From Dolichospermum sp. ST_sed8 (GTDB lineage: Bacteria > Cyanobacteriota > Cyanobacteriia > Cyanobacteriales > Nostocaceae): 34,348 bases of DNA. The notes beneath the pieces are model-generated. The model did not search any database. It saw only the letters and a program-made list of their open reading frames with translations, and was not told where the DNA came from. Each line of letters starts with the position of its first letter. The stretch's first letter is position 1. Of the stretch, positions 1 through 8,815 are shown in pieces. The translations under genes and the position numbers were made by a program. Where the stretch lies: contig JAKOGY010000025.1 of assembly GCA_028658405.1 (NCBI GenBank), positions 1-34,348 on the forward strand, read 5' to 3'.

Positions 1-67
1 AGCTTAAATAACATGGTTGAAGCAAACTTTACTTAGAAATAAGGACTGGTCAAACCGACCACAAATG

Positions 68-122
68 TCAATAGTAGGAAATGTTTTCCTACTATTGAAT
101 CCAAAATACTACATTATTTTGG
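68..122. other. Two consecutive hairpins upstream of alr
   Basis: The first inverted repeat is perfect: 68-81 pairs with 85-98 (14 bp, 3-base loop). The second follows at once: 101-108 pairs with 115-122 (8 bp, 6-base loop). Neither is followed by a T run on the plus strand, so a classical intrinsic terminator is not clear. They may end an upstream transcript, or form structure in the alr leader. Confidence 0.5.
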
Positions 123-188
123 GATTAGATAGAATGGCTTCTAGGGGATGTGAGAAGCTTCTCGGTGGTGTGATAGGAGTGAAGTGCA

Positions 189-1397
189 ATGTTAAGTCGC
201 AAGCAAACCCCGATTTTTGCTGATAATCAGGAACGTGATACTTATGCTTGGTTTTCTCAGCGGGCTTGGGTAGAAATTGATTTAGGGGCTTTGTCTGGTA
301 ATGTCAAGCAGTTAGTAAAGTTTTTATCGCCACGTACCCAATTAATGGCAGTTGTCAAAGCAGATGCCTATGGACATGGATCTGTAGTAGTCGCTAAAAT
401 AGCCTTAGAAGCAGGTGCTGTTTGGTTAGGTGTAGCGACTGTTCCCGAAGGTATTGAATTACGCGAAGATGGCATTAAAGCCCCAATTCTAATTTTAGGG
501 GCAACTAACACACCAGAACAAATTCAGGCGATCGCTCATTGGCAACTTCAGCCAACATTGTGTAGTCCTAAGCAAGCTTTAGAATTTTCTAACACATTAG
601 AAACTATTAATTATAATTCTTCTTTACCTGTACACATTAAGTTAGATACAGGAATGTCTAGATTAGGTACTAATTGGCAACAAGCAGCAGAGTTTGTTCA
701 ATTGGTACAAGGATTACCCCATTTAGAGATTGCTAGTATTTATTCTCATCTGGCAACGGCGGATAGTCCTGATGCTACAGTGATGGCAGAACAGCATAGA
801 CGATTTGAGGAAGCGATATCTACGATAGGCTACGCTAACGCACAGATTAAAGCTAAAGGTATCAAAATTCCTAGTTTACATTTAGCGAACTCAGCCGCTA
901 CCCTTACAGATTCAAGATTACACTATGACATGGTGCGGGTGGGATTAGCTATGTATGGGCTTTATCCTGCTACTCATTTACACAATCAAATCAAACTAGA
1001 ACCTGTTTTACAACTTAAAGCCAGAGTTACCCAAGTTAAAACTATAGCCGCGGGGACTGGAGTTAGCTACGGGCATCATTTTATTGCCCCTAGAGAAATG
1101 CGTTTGGCTGTCGTTGGGATTGGTTATGCAGATGGAGTTCCTCGTCATCTTTCTAACCAAATGGAAGTGTTAATCCGTGGACAGCGTGTGCCACAAATTG
1201 GCGCAATTACAATGGATCAAATCATGTTAGATGTGAGTTCTATACCCGATTTGCAAGAAGGGGAAATAGTCACTTTGCTAGGAAAACAGGGCAAAGAACA
1301 AATATCCGCTGATGATTGGGCAAATCGCCTCAATACCATTTCTTGGGAAATTCTCTGCGGCTTCAAGCATCGTCTACCTCGTGTAGCTGTGATGTAG
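189..1397 (+). CDS. alr: Alanine racemase
   Basis: PLP-dependent enzyme interconverting L- and D-alanine in the cytoplasm and supplying D-Ala for peptidoglycan. The N-terminal TIM-barrel domain carries the PLP lysine in AVVKADAYGHG (K57). The C-terminal beta domain carries the catalytic tyrosine in GVSYGHH (Y294). The residues around MVRVGLAMYGLYP and AITMDQIMLDVS are also typical of the family. At 402 residues it is slightly longer than the usual ~370-390 because of an N-terminal extension of about 25 residues. The ATG at 189 is chosen because AGGAG lies 9 bases upstream (175-179). The gene stands alone, followed by a tRNA gene on the same strand. Identification is secure; which alanine racemase paralogue it is cannot be told. 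Confidence 0.97.
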   Translation: MLSRKQTPIFADNQERDTYAWFSQRAWVEIDLGALSGNVKQLVKFLSPRTQLMAVVKADAYGHGSVVVAKIALEAGAVWLGVATVPEGIELREDGIKAPILILGATNTPEQIQAIAHWQLQPTLCSPKQALEFSNTLETINYNSSLPVHIKLDTGMSRLGTNWQQAAEFVQLVQGLPHLEIASIYSHLATADSPDATVMAEQHRRFEEAISTIGYANAQIKAKGIKIPSLHLANSAATLTDSRLHYDMVRVGLAMYGLYPATHLHNQIKLEPVLQLKARVTQVKTIAAGTGVSYGHHFIAPREMRLAVVGIGYADGVPRHLSNQMEVLIRGQRVPQIGAITMDQIMLDVSSIPDLQEGEIVTLLGKQGKEQISADDWANRLNTISWEILCGFKHRLPRVAVM

Positions 1398-1463
1398 AGG
1401 ATTGGGGACATGGGGAAAAATAATACCCCATACCTTAATTTTCAATTTTGACTTATTTACCTA

Positions 1464-1492
1464 TTGCCATAAATAATTTATTATGCTAAAGT
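1464..1492 (+). promoter_or_regulatory. Probable promoter of tRNA-Leu
   Basis: TTGCCA (1464-1469) and TAAAGT (1487-1492) are separated by 17 bases, which fits a sigma-70-type promoter. The predicted start would fall a few bases before the mature tRNA 5' end at 1504. This is inferred from spacing and position only. Confidence 0.4.
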
Positions 1493-1503
1493 AAGGTATT
1501 GAT

Positions 1504-1585
1504 GCGGATATGGCGAAATTGGCAGACGCGCTAGATTTAGGTTCTAGTTCCGAAAGGAGTGAAGGTTCAAGTCCTTTTATCCGCA
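1504..1585 (+). tRNA. tRNA-Leu (anticodon UAG)
   Basis: An 82-base class II tRNA. The acceptor stem is 1504-1510 paired with 1578-1584, with discriminator A at 1585. The anticodon stem is CTAGA/TCTAG (1531-1535 with 1543-1547), and the loop TTTAGGT puts anticodon TAG at 1538-1540. It has the long variable arm typical of tRNA-Leu. The T arm is 1561-1577 with loop TTCAAGT. CCA is not encoded. The gene has no intron (the known cyanobacterial group I intron is in tRNA-Leu(UAA)). Confidence 0.96.
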
Positions 1586-2000
1586 CTTTTAAATTATTAA
1601 GGCTATGAAAACACTATTTTAGCCAAATCGAAATATCCATTAATTTATGGTCTGAGTTAAAGCGCGTTTACTCAGTTTGCTTTAAAGCATAACTTAACAC
1701 ATAAGTTGAGTTTCTCTTCGTTCAACCCAACCTACGAAACTACGAGAGACTTCCAATTAAAAAAATATCCTCAAATTTCTTATGGTGCGGGCCGAAAAGT
1801 TCCCTAATAATACAAGGAGGGACCAGATGCCCATCCCACAAGATTGGATAATTTATTTTTTGGAATTCTCCGAAACAATGGCAAAGGTATTGACCAGAAT
1901 AAAAGCAATATATCTCAAGTAAGGTAGTATGGGAGACAGTTAGGGAAACTCGTAGTTATCCCAGAAAACGAAAATAAAATGATTGTAATTATACTCACTT
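1586..2000 (+). other. 415-base spacer upstream of the che operon
   Basis: No long coding frame. Around 1670-1740 it contains a stretch including CAACCCAACCTAC that resembles intergenic repeats common in Nostocales. From 1811 it holds a strong Shine-Dalgarno and a 31-codon ORF (separate entry). The promoter for cheW must lie here, but no convincing -35/-10 pair was found. Confidence 0.5.
1827..1922 (+). CDS. Possible 31-residue small protein
   Basis: ATG at 1827 is preceded by AAGGAGGG (about 1815-1822) at good spacing, one of the strongest ribosome binding sites in the window. The frame runs 31 codons to TAA (1920-1922) and would encode a short peptide starting MPIPQDWIIYFLEF, with aromatic/hydrophobic residues in the first half and basic residues (K, R) near the end. 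I do not recognise it. It lies 78 bases before cheW on the same strand, so it could be a leader peptide or small gene of the che operon, or the remnant of a lost first gene. A chance ORF cannot be excluded. Confidence 0.3.
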   Translation: MPIPQDWIIYFLEFSETMAKVLTRIKAIYLK

Positions 2001-2498
2001 ATGAAAAAGTTGCAAATAGACTTAAACCATCAAACTATGTATAACAGTCGAGAAGATGGTTATCTTAAATTTCAACTTAATCAACAAACTGGTGCTGTTT
2101 TATTCATTGCTCATACTCAAGAAGCAATTGTTGTACCTGTAACATCAGTTACAGCTATTCCTAATATGCCTGCTTGCATATTAGGATTGATGAATTGGCG
2201 CAGTCATATAATTTGGGTAGTTGATTTACCGAAGATGTTTAATTTAGAATTTCTTGACAATCGGCTGCGTCAGTATAATATCATTGTTATTCAAATAGAA
2301 TCAATGATCTTGGGTTTGGTTGTCCAAGAAATTAAAGGTACAACCAAGTTTATCGCTGATGATCTTCGTTCTCCTGTAGGACAAGTAGCATCTAGTTTAG
2401 TCCCTTACTTATGTGGTTGTGTAGTGGAGCAAGAAGAAATATTATTGGTATTAGATGCAGTACATATTTTACGTTCGGATATTCTTGGTATTAATTAA
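2001..2498 (+). CDS. cheW: CheW-like chemotaxis coupling protein
   Basis: A 165-residue single-domain CheW protein. This family bridges chemoreceptors and the CheA kinase in cytoplasmic arrays. The CheW fold shows in the pattern AIVVPVTSVTAIPNMPACILGLMNWRS followed by ...WVVDL, i.e. strands around the receptor/CheA-binding surface. Family size is about 150-180. It is the first of three genes (cheW, receptor, hybrid cheA) on the same strand, with short gaps (60 and 50 bases). No clear Shine-Dalgarno precedes ATG 2001; a second Met at residue 13 is a possible later start. CheY and PatA-like response regulators, which head many Nostocales che clusters, are not found upstream. Confidence 0.9.
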   Translation: MKKLQIDLNHQTMYNSREDGYLKFQLNQQTGAVLFIAHTQEAIVVPVTSVTAIPNMPACILGLMNWRSHIIWVVDLPKMFNLEFLDNRLRQYNIIVIQIESMILGLVVQEIKGTTKFIADDLRSPVGQVASSLVPYLCGCVVEQEEILLVLDAVHILRSDILGIN

Positions 2499-2558
2499 TA
2501 ATTAATACTCGAAGAACGGAGTAATTTTTTGATTTTATAGATGTGGTATGAGGAAGAT

Positions 2559-5183
2559 ATGTTGAATAAAACTGATATCAAACAAAGTGGTAATTCTCAA
2601 AATAAAGCATCTTTAATTTCTCCAACGCAAGTTGTTGATATTAGAAAAGAAAATTCTATTTATAATAGAGCTTGGCATCATGGATTAGAATATTTACGAC
2701 AATTTGAATTGAGTACAAAATCTATAATTTTATCTATAGCTATTGGTATTTTACCAGTTTTGGGAATTGGGGCAATTAGTTATATTTTTGGTAGTAGGTT
2801 AATTACCAAGCAAATTATTACATCTCAAGAAACTAAAGCAATTAACTTAAATGATACAGTTAATAGTTTTCTTGAACAACGCTATGGAGATATTAAAGTA
2901 TTATCTAGAATATCCTTTTTCAGTCCTTCTATTGCGGGGAAAAAAACAGGATCAGAAAAATCCAGCAACACACTCAAATTTGATTTTGACACAATTAATA
3001 TAAAAACACAAGCCTCCTTAGATAGCTTAATGGGAAATGGTAAAATTTATGATAGTGTAGCTGTATTTGATCTCAATGGACAAGTGATTATTCAATCAGA
3101 AGGAGAATATTTAAATCCAGAAAAACAACTTATCTATTTTCAAGAGGTAATTAAACAGAATACTGCTATTATTAGTCAACCAGAAATAGTTGAAAATATA
3201 GGCGCAGTAATTTATATAGCTGCACCAATTAAGGATAAAGTTCAGGGTAATACTATTGGTATAGTCAGAACTCGTATGCCTATAAAGGCTTTAGAAAAAG
3301 TAATACAAGATTCTTTAGATGATACTAATCAATATTATTTTTTAGATAGAAAAGGCAGAATTATAATTAGCTCCTATCAAAATTTATTGGGTGAACAGTT
3401 GATAGGTATATATCCCAGTTTAGCTAATGTTTTGGGTACTAAAGATATTGATACATTTACAGCCGTTGCCAAAAATAATCAACAGCGGCAACTAATTAGT
3501 TATGTACCATTCCGAAAATTATCAGGTTTACCGGATGTGAATTGGCAATTAATTGTGGCTAAAAACGCAGCAATTGCCTTTAAGCCACAAAGAGAATTTT
3601 TAATATTAACTGCTAGTACAACACCACTAATTGCATTATTGATGACGTTGCTTGTAGCTTGGTTAAGCCAGAGGATCAATGCTAAACTTGTTAATACATC
3701 TATAGCAGAAGTAAAGGATGGTGAAGAGCAAGTACATTTGAGTTTAGGTAAAAAACAAGAGGAAGAAGAAAGAGAAATTGAATGGATACAATTACTGTTA
3801 GAGATTACTAAAAAAATTCGTCTAAATCTTCAGTCTGAAGTTATTTATCAAACGGCAATTTCTGAAGTTAGTCAAGTTTTAAACACAGACCGAGTAATCA
3901 TTTATAAACTGCATCGGAAGACGCAAGCTGTAAAAGTAATTGCTGAATTGGTAATTGATGATTGCCAAAAAATGCTCGGTGTATACAATAATGATTCTCA
4001 TTGGCGAGAACTTAGTCGAAATAGCCAGTTTGAGGCGATATCAAATATTGAACAAGAGTCAAGTTTAACGAGTAGTTATATCGAGTGGTTAAAGAAATTT
4101 TCTGTGCAAAGCAGTTTAACAGCACCAATTTTAAGTCATGGAGAAATCTCCGGTTTCTTGATTGTTCATCATTGTCATAGTCCCCATATTTGGCAATCTG
4201 GAGAAATTAACTTTTTAACCCAAATTGCCACACAAATTGGCTATGCGTTAGAACAATCGCATCTACTGGCAGAGATTAAAAAATTAAAAGTACATGGTCA
4301 AATAAACACTAACCAAGACAGTTTAGAACTCCAGAATTTTCAGTATAGTATTCAGCCGATTGTGAACCAAATTCAACAAGCTGTTAGTGAAGTAAATGTT
4401 TATTTAGAAAAATTTACAGCAGAAGCAGTTATAGAACCTGAAAAAATGAACCGGAGCTTAGAAACCATTGATAATATGACTATTGCTATTCAATCTATCG
4501 CCGATATGGCACAGCAAGCTGTCACTATTTTTAATGCTTCTAACCATACAGCTACTAAAACTGAACAAGCGATGGATTTAACATTGCAAAATATTTTCTT
4601 TGTCCAAGAAACAGTTGATGAAATAGCTAAAAAAGTGAGGCATTTAGGGGAATCTTCTCAACAAATTTCCCGTGTAGTTTCTATAATCAATCAAATTGCT
4701 ATGCAAACTAATTTGTTAGCAATTAATGCAGGAATTGAAGCTGCAAGAGCCGGAGAAGAGGGTCAAGGTTTTGCCATAGTAGCGGAAGAAGTAGGAGAAT
4801 TAGCCGCCAGAAGTACAGCCGCAACTCAGGAAATTGAGGAAATAATTGAGAAAATTCAAAGAGAAACCGGTGAAGTATTAAAAACAATGACAATGGGAAC
4901 TAATCAAGTCACCCAAAGCAGCGATATGATCACCAATGCCAAACATGGTTTACAACAAATTGTTGATATATCACAGCAAATAGATACTTTAGTGCAGTCA
5001 ATTTTAAGTTCTACTACATCTCAAGTGGAAACATCACAAATTGTGAGTCAAAGTATTAAGGACATTACTGTAATATCAGCACGTAATAGTGATAATTCTC
5101 GTCAAGTTTCCCAATCTTTACAAAAAGCAGTGGACATTTCTCAGGAGTTAAAAGAGACTATGGAAACTTTCCCAGCTAATTGA
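2559..5183 (+). CDS. Methyl-accepting chemotaxis protein with GAF domain
   Basis: Membrane chemoreceptor that should control the downstream CheA. Numbering here is from the first in-frame ATG at 2541. It has an N-terminal cytoplasmic tail, TM1 at about 61-83, an extracytoplasmic Cache-like sensor region (about 90-350), and TM2 at about 353-375. A GAF domain follows (about 420-570), then the coiled-coil signalling domain, whose hairpin tip is at about 716-760 ([20 protein letters not shown], then [15 protein letters not shown]). No HAMP domain is obvious between TM2 and GAF, and there is no C-terminal CheR-docking pentapeptide. ATG 2559 is preferred because GAGGAAG lies just before it (2549-2555); ATG 2541 has no such site and would add six residues. 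The ligand is unknown. The GAF lacks an evident chromophore cysteine motif, so a photoreceptor role is not supported. Confidence 0.92.
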   Translation: MLNKTDIKQSGNSQNKASLISPTQVVDIRKENSIYNRAWHHGLEYLRQFELSTKSIILSIAIGILPVLGIGAISYIFGSRLITKQIITSQETKAINLNDTVNSFLEQRYGDIKVLSRISFFSPSIAGKKTGSEKSSNTLKFDFDTINIKTQASLDSLMGNGKIYDSVAVFDLNGQVIIQSEGEYLNPEKQLIYFQEVIKQNTAIISQPEIVENIGAVIYIAAPIKDKVQGNTIGIVRTRMPIKALEKVIQDSLDDTNQYYFLDRKGRIIISSYQNLLGEQLIGIYPSLANVLGTKDIDTFTAVAKNNQQRQLISYVPFRKLSGLPDVNWQLIVAKNAAIAFKPQREFLILTASTTPLIALLMTLLVAWLSQRINAKLVNTSIAEVKDGEEQVHLSLGKKQEEEEREIEWIQLLLEITKKIRLNLQSEVIYQTAISEVSQVLNTDRVIIYKLHRKTQAVKVIAELVIDDCQKMLGVYNNDSHWRELSRNSQFEAISNIEQESSLTSSYIEWLKKFSVQSSLTAPILSHGEISGFLIVHHCHSPHIWQSGEINFLTQIATQIGYALEQSHLLAEIKKLKVHGQINTNQDSLELQNFQYSIQPIVNQIQQAVSEVNVYLEKFTAEAVIEPEKMNRSLETIDNMTIAIQSIADMAQQAVTIFNASNHTATKTEQAMDLTLQNIFFVQETVDEIAKKVRHLGESSQQISRVVSIINQIAMQTNLLAINAGIEAARAGEEGQGFAIVAEEVGELAARSTAATQEIEEIIEKIQRETGEVLKTMTMGTNQVTQSSDMITNAKHGLQQIVDISQQIDTLVQSILSSTTSQVETSQIVSQSIKDITVISARNSDNSRQVSQSLQKAVDISQELKETMETFPAN

Positions 5184-5210
5184 TATTCTCATTTGTTCTG
5201 AATTAATAAT

Positions 5211-5238
5211 TAATGACTAAGGACTAATGACTAATGAC
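5211..5238 (+). repeat. Tandem heptamer repeat (STRR type)
   Basis: Four head-to-tail copies of the heptamer TAATGAC, the second with one change (TAAGGAC), occupy 5211-5238. Short tandemly repeated heptamers are known from heterocystous cyanobacteria. The last copy contains the cheA start codon (5234-5236), so the repeat sits on the initiation region. Confidence 0.8.
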
Positions 5239-8143
5239 GAAAGATAAAGAATTGGAAATCCAGATGCAATTTCTGGAAGAAGCAACTGATTATCTCAACA
5301 CTTTAGAGGGAATATTACTAGAAATTGACACCAGCAAACGCATTGAATTAGAATATATTAATGCTGCAATGCGAGCCGCTCATTCTATTAAGGGTGGAGC
5401 AGCTATGATGGGATTTCGGGTATTAAGTGATTTAGCTCATAGATTGGAAGATGCTTTTAAAGTTTTAAAGACTCAAAAAGATTCTTTAGAACTTGATACT
5501 CATTTACAAAGTTTATTACTATCTAGTGTTGATTGGCTCCGACAAATTGTTGCCTTACTTGCTAAAAGTAATAATCTAGATAATACTTGGTTAAGAGAAT
5601 CTTGTTACCCAATTTTTGAGGAACTTTATGAGCGTTTAGGTGAACCGACTCCAGAGGATATTACAACTTTGCTATCATCAGAAGATGATCAAGAAATTAT
5701 CCCTTTATTATTTGAAACTGAAGTTGAAGAGTGTTTACAACATCTAGAAGATCGATTAAAGAATAGTAATAAATCGGGATTAAGCGGAGAATTAGTAATA
5801 ATGGCAACTGAGTTAAGTGGGTTAGGAGAAATGCTGAAATTAACAGCATTTACTCAACTATGTAAATCAGTTATTTATTGCTTAGAAACTTCTCCTGATA
5901 GTTCTGTGGAAATCGCCAATTTAGCATTAAAAGCATGGCGACAATCTCAAACTTTAGTATTAAGTAATCAACGAAATAATTTACCAACAACAATTGATTT
6001 CGGTGAAGTTATTTATGATAATTCTCCTAATCTATCAAATAAGCAAAATTATTTATTGAATAAATCAGTTATTTCTGATTTTAAATTATTAGAAAATGTT
6101 GAATTATCTCCCGAAAGTGCTGATAGAGTATTAGCTTCAGAAAATCTCCCAATAGATTATAAATATACTGAACGTAAAAGTGATATTAATTCACTTCCTC
6201 TTCCTAAAGAAAGAGAAAACCAGGAAAATACAGTTAGAGTTCCTAGTAAACATTTAGAGAAAATTAATGATTTATTTGGAGAAGTTATTATTCAACGAAA
6301 TGGGTTGAATGTGCAAATGGAAAGATTACGTAAATTGGTACGCAATCTCAGTCAAAGAGTTGAAATTCTTGATCAAGAAAATCAAGAACTGCGGACAGCT
6401 TACGCAAAAATGATAACTCATAATCCTTTGCCAGAAGAATCAGCAAATCATGGTAATCAAGAGACAGAAAATAATTTTCTAGAACAAGATAGCTATCAAA
6501 AATTAAACTTGTTATCTCAGAATGTGATGGAAACTATTGTCCAAGTGGCAGAAGTTACCAGTGATATTCAATTAAGTGTAGATGATACAGACCAAATAGC
6601 CCGAAAACTGCATAAAACTTCTAAACAATTACAAAGACAATTAACCCAGGTGAGGATGCGTCCTTTTGCTGATTTAGTGGAACGTTTTCCTAGAGCTATT
6701 AGGGATTTGAATGTAGAGTATGGAAAAAATGTGCAGTTAAAAATTGAAGGTGGTAATACTTTAATTGAAAGAGGCATTTTGGAAGCTTTAAATGAGCCTT
6801 TAATGCACTTGTTACGCAATGCTTTTGATCATGGAATTGAAGATCCTACCACCCGTCAAACTCAAGGAAAACCCGCACAAGGGTTAATTGAAATGAAGGC
6901 AGTTTACCATAGTAATCGGACGATTATTACTGTCCGTGATGATGGTCAAGGTATTTCTTTAGAAAAAATTCGTCATCGAGCTTTAAAAATGGGTTTGGAT
7001 GATTCTTTATTAGCGAGCGCTAGTGATGAGGAACTACTATCATTAATTTTTGAACCAGGGTTTAGTACCTCGGAACAGGTAACAGCTTTATCTGGTCGAG
7101 GGGTGGGAATGGATGTAGTGCGGAATAATCTCAAATTAGCGCGAGGAGATGTGAATGTTGATACCCAAGCAGGAGTAGGAACGAAGTTTACTTTATCAGT
7201 ACCATTTACGTTATCAGTAGCGCGGGTTTTATTAGTAGAAAGCGATCGCTTGGTGTTAGCATTTTTTACAGACGTAATCGAGGAAATTTTCTTACTGGAA
7301 AATGAGCAAATCTTCTTACAAGACGGCAAAGAATTTATTAATTGGCAAAACACTCAATTACCATTACTACGTCTTAATAGTTACTTTGAGTTTAATTGCT
7401 CTCGCTACAATAACATAGAATTAGAAACTCTGCCGATAATTAATGCTATAAGTATATTGATAGTCAAACATGATCATCAACAAGTCGCAGTTCAGGTAGA
7501 ACGCTGTTGGGGTGAGCAAGAAGTGGCTATTCGTCAAGTAGAAGGTAATATTCCCCTACCTAGCGGTTTTAATAATTGTACAATTCTTGGTGATGGTCGA
7601 GTAGTTCCCTTGATGAATACAAACGATTTGGTATTATGGGTTACAACTGGTGAACGTCCTCACATTAGTAATAAGTTACCAACAACAAGATTACAAACTG
7701 CATTCCTAAAACCGCCAAAAGTACCCACTGTAATCCAAACTAGTCGCCAAAAAGGGATAATTTTAATTGTTGATGATTCAATTAATGTCCGGCGTTATTT
7801 AGCCCTAACTCTGGAAAAAGGTGGGTATCAAGTAGAACAGGCTAAAGATGGTCAAGAGGCTTTAGAAAAGCTGGAAAGTGGTTTACAAGTCCAAGCGGTA
7901 ATCTGTGATATTGAAATGCCTCGTATTGATGGTTATAGCTTTTTAGAGCGAATTAACAATAATACAGAGTTAAGAAATATTCCTGTGGCCATGTTAACTT
8001 CCCGTAGTAGTAGCAAACATCGTCAGTTAGCTATGCAATTAGGGGCAAAAGCTTATTTTTCAAAGCCGTACAATGAGCAAGAATTATTACGAACATTAGA
8101 AGAAATAATTTTCCAGATTGCAGAAACAACAACATCAAATTAA
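5234..8143 (+). CDS. cheA: Hybrid CheA histidine kinase with C-terminal receiver domain
   Basis: 969-residue chemotaxis-type kinase. Order: Hpt domain with phosphorylatable His50 in AAHSIKGGAAMMGF; a linker and possible second Hpt-like helical region (about 155-245); a dimerisation region (about 330-480, VRVPSKHLEKINDLFGEVII); an HATPase domain with N box HLLRNAFDHGIED (about 525) and glycine-rich boxes RDDGQGIS and SGRGVGMDVV; a CheW-like domain (about 655-820); and a CheY-like receiver (about 845-965) with acidic VDD, phosphoacceptor D892 in ICDIEMPRIDG and conserved lysine in YFSKPY. Such hybrids are usual in cyanobacterial motility/phototaxis clusters. It should be activated by the receptor just upstream through CheW. 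The start codon lies in a heptamer repeat and lacks a clear Shine-Dalgarno; a later Met at residue 11 is possible but would cut Hpt helix A. Confidence 0.94.
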   Translation: MTKDKELEIQMQFLEEATDYLNTLEGILLEIDTSKRIELEYINAAMRAAHSIKGGAAMMGFRVLSDLAHRLEDAFKVLKTQKDSLELDTHLQSLLLSSVDWLRQIVALLAKSNNLDNTWLRESCYPIFEELYERLGEPTPEDITTLLSSEDDQEIIPLLFETEVEECLQHLEDRLKNSNKSGLSGELVIMATELSGLGEMLKLTAFTQLCKSVIYCLETSPDSSVEIANLALKAWRQSQTLVLSNQRNNLPTTIDFGEVIYDNSPNLSNKQNYLLNKSVISDFKLLENVELSPESADRVLASENLPIDYKYTERKSDINSLPLPKERENQENTVRVPSKHLEKINDLFGEVIIQRNGLNVQMERLRKLVRNLSQRVEILDQENQELRTAYAKMITHNPLPEESANHGNQETENNFLEQDSYQKLNLLSQNVMETIVQVAEVTSDIQLSVDDTDQIARKLHKTSKQLQRQLTQVRMRPFADLVERFPRAIRDLNVEYGKNVQLKIEGGNTLIERGILEALNEPLMHLLRNAFDHGIEDPTTRQTQGKPAQGLIEMKAVYHSNRTIITVRDDGQGISLEKIRHRALKMGLDDSLLASASDEELLSLIFEPGFSTSEQVTALSGRGVGMDVVRNNLKLARGDVNVDTQAGVGTKFTLSVPFTLSVARVLLVESDRLVLAFFTDVIEEIFLLENEQIFLQDGKEFINWQNTQLPLLRLNSYFEFNCSRYNNIELETLPIINAISILIVKHDHQQVAVQVERCWGEQEVAIRQVEGNIPLPSGFNNCTILGDGRVVPLMNTNDLVLWVTTGERPHISNKLPTTRLQTAFLKPPKVPTVIQTSRQKGIILIVDDSINVRRYLALTLEKGGYQVEQAKDGQEALEKLESGLQVQAVICDIEMPRIDGYSFLERINNNTELRNIPVAMLTSRSSSKHRQLAMQLGAKAYFSKPYNEQELLRTLEEIIFQIAETTTSN

Positions 8144-8154
8144 AAATATATAGA

Positions 8155-8255
8155 ATTAGACATCTCCAAGAATAAATGTAGAGTAGAGACGTTCCATGGA
8201 ACGTCTCTACAAGGGTTTCAGGTCACGCATATTTAATTTCTACCAGATGTCTAAT
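8155..8255. repeat. Palindromic element with terminal inverted repeats
   Basis: A perfect 28-base palindrome at 8183-8210 (half-site GTAGAGACGTTCCA) is enclosed by an 11-bp perfect inverted repeat: ATTAGACATCT at 8155-8165 and AGATGTCTAAT at 8245-8255. Similar GTAGAGACGTT palindromes are common between genes in Nostocales (recollection, not searched). The strong hairpin right after cheA may also act as its transcription end, although it lacks a T run. Confidence 0.7.
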
Positions 8256-8302
8256 ATAATGAAGCAGTTTTAAACTTGAACATTCTAGTTTTTCTTACAC
8301 CA

Positions 8303-8770
8303 ATGATTCAGTTCACACGGGGCTTATGGAACTTTGTCCAAACCGTACTGGGTATTATATTTCGCCATCCCATTACTGGTACAAGTATTATCCCCATTTT
8401 ACCAGACGGTCAAATTGTCCTCGTTAAAAGAAAAGATGATGGCCGTTGGTCATTGCCTGGTGGTATGGTGGATTGGGGAGAAGATGTTCCTAGTGCAGTC
8501 CGTCGAGAGTTGATGGAGGAAACAGGGCTAGAAGTAGTCACAATTCGCCGTTTAGTGGGGGTTTACTCTTCACCAAACCGTGATCCTCGCATTCATTCTA
8601 TCTGTATTACTGTTGAAGTAGAAGTTCAAGGAAAAATGACGATAAAAGATCCATTAGAAGTCATAGAAATTGCAGCTTTTCCTCCTAGTTCTCTACCAAA
8701 ACCAGATATGTCTCATGATCATTTTCGTCAGTTACAAGACTACTTAAATGGCTTAACAACACTTGCATAA
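8303..8770 (+). CDS. Nudix hydrolase
   Basis: 155-residue protein with a complete Nudix box, G-x5-E-x7-REL-x-EE-x-GL, in the segment starting GMVDWGEDVPS and ending RRELMEETGL. This binds divalent metal and hydrolyses nucleoside diphosphates linked to another moiety. The strand before it, LPDGQIVLVKRKDDGRWSLPGG, is also typical. The substrate cannot be read from the sequence. ATG 8303 is preferred; an in-frame TTG at 8276 would add nine hydrophobic residues, and neither has a good ribosome binding site. It is followed after 45 bases by an alpha/beta hydrolase on the same strand, which may be co-transcribed. Confidence 0.92.
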   Translation: MIQFTRGLWNFVQTVLGIIFRHPITGTSIIPILPDGQIVLVKRKDDGRWSLPGGMVDWGEDVPSAVRRELMEETGLEVVTIRRLVGVYSSPNRDPRIHSICITVEVEVQGKMTIKDPLEVIEIAAFPPSSLPKPDMSHDHFRQLQDYLNGLTTLA

Positions 8771-8815
8771 AAATTAAACAATCAATCCAAAGTCTATAAT
8801 TGTTAATTGCAAAAC

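Noticed and set aside
17-223. Small ORF overlapping the alr start
   Set aside because: It covers the two hairpins and overlaps alr in another frame with no good ribosome site.
1586-1800. Group I intron or second tRNA near tRNA-Leu
   Set aside because: The tRNA is complete and uninterrupted, and no second cloverleaf was found in the following sequence.
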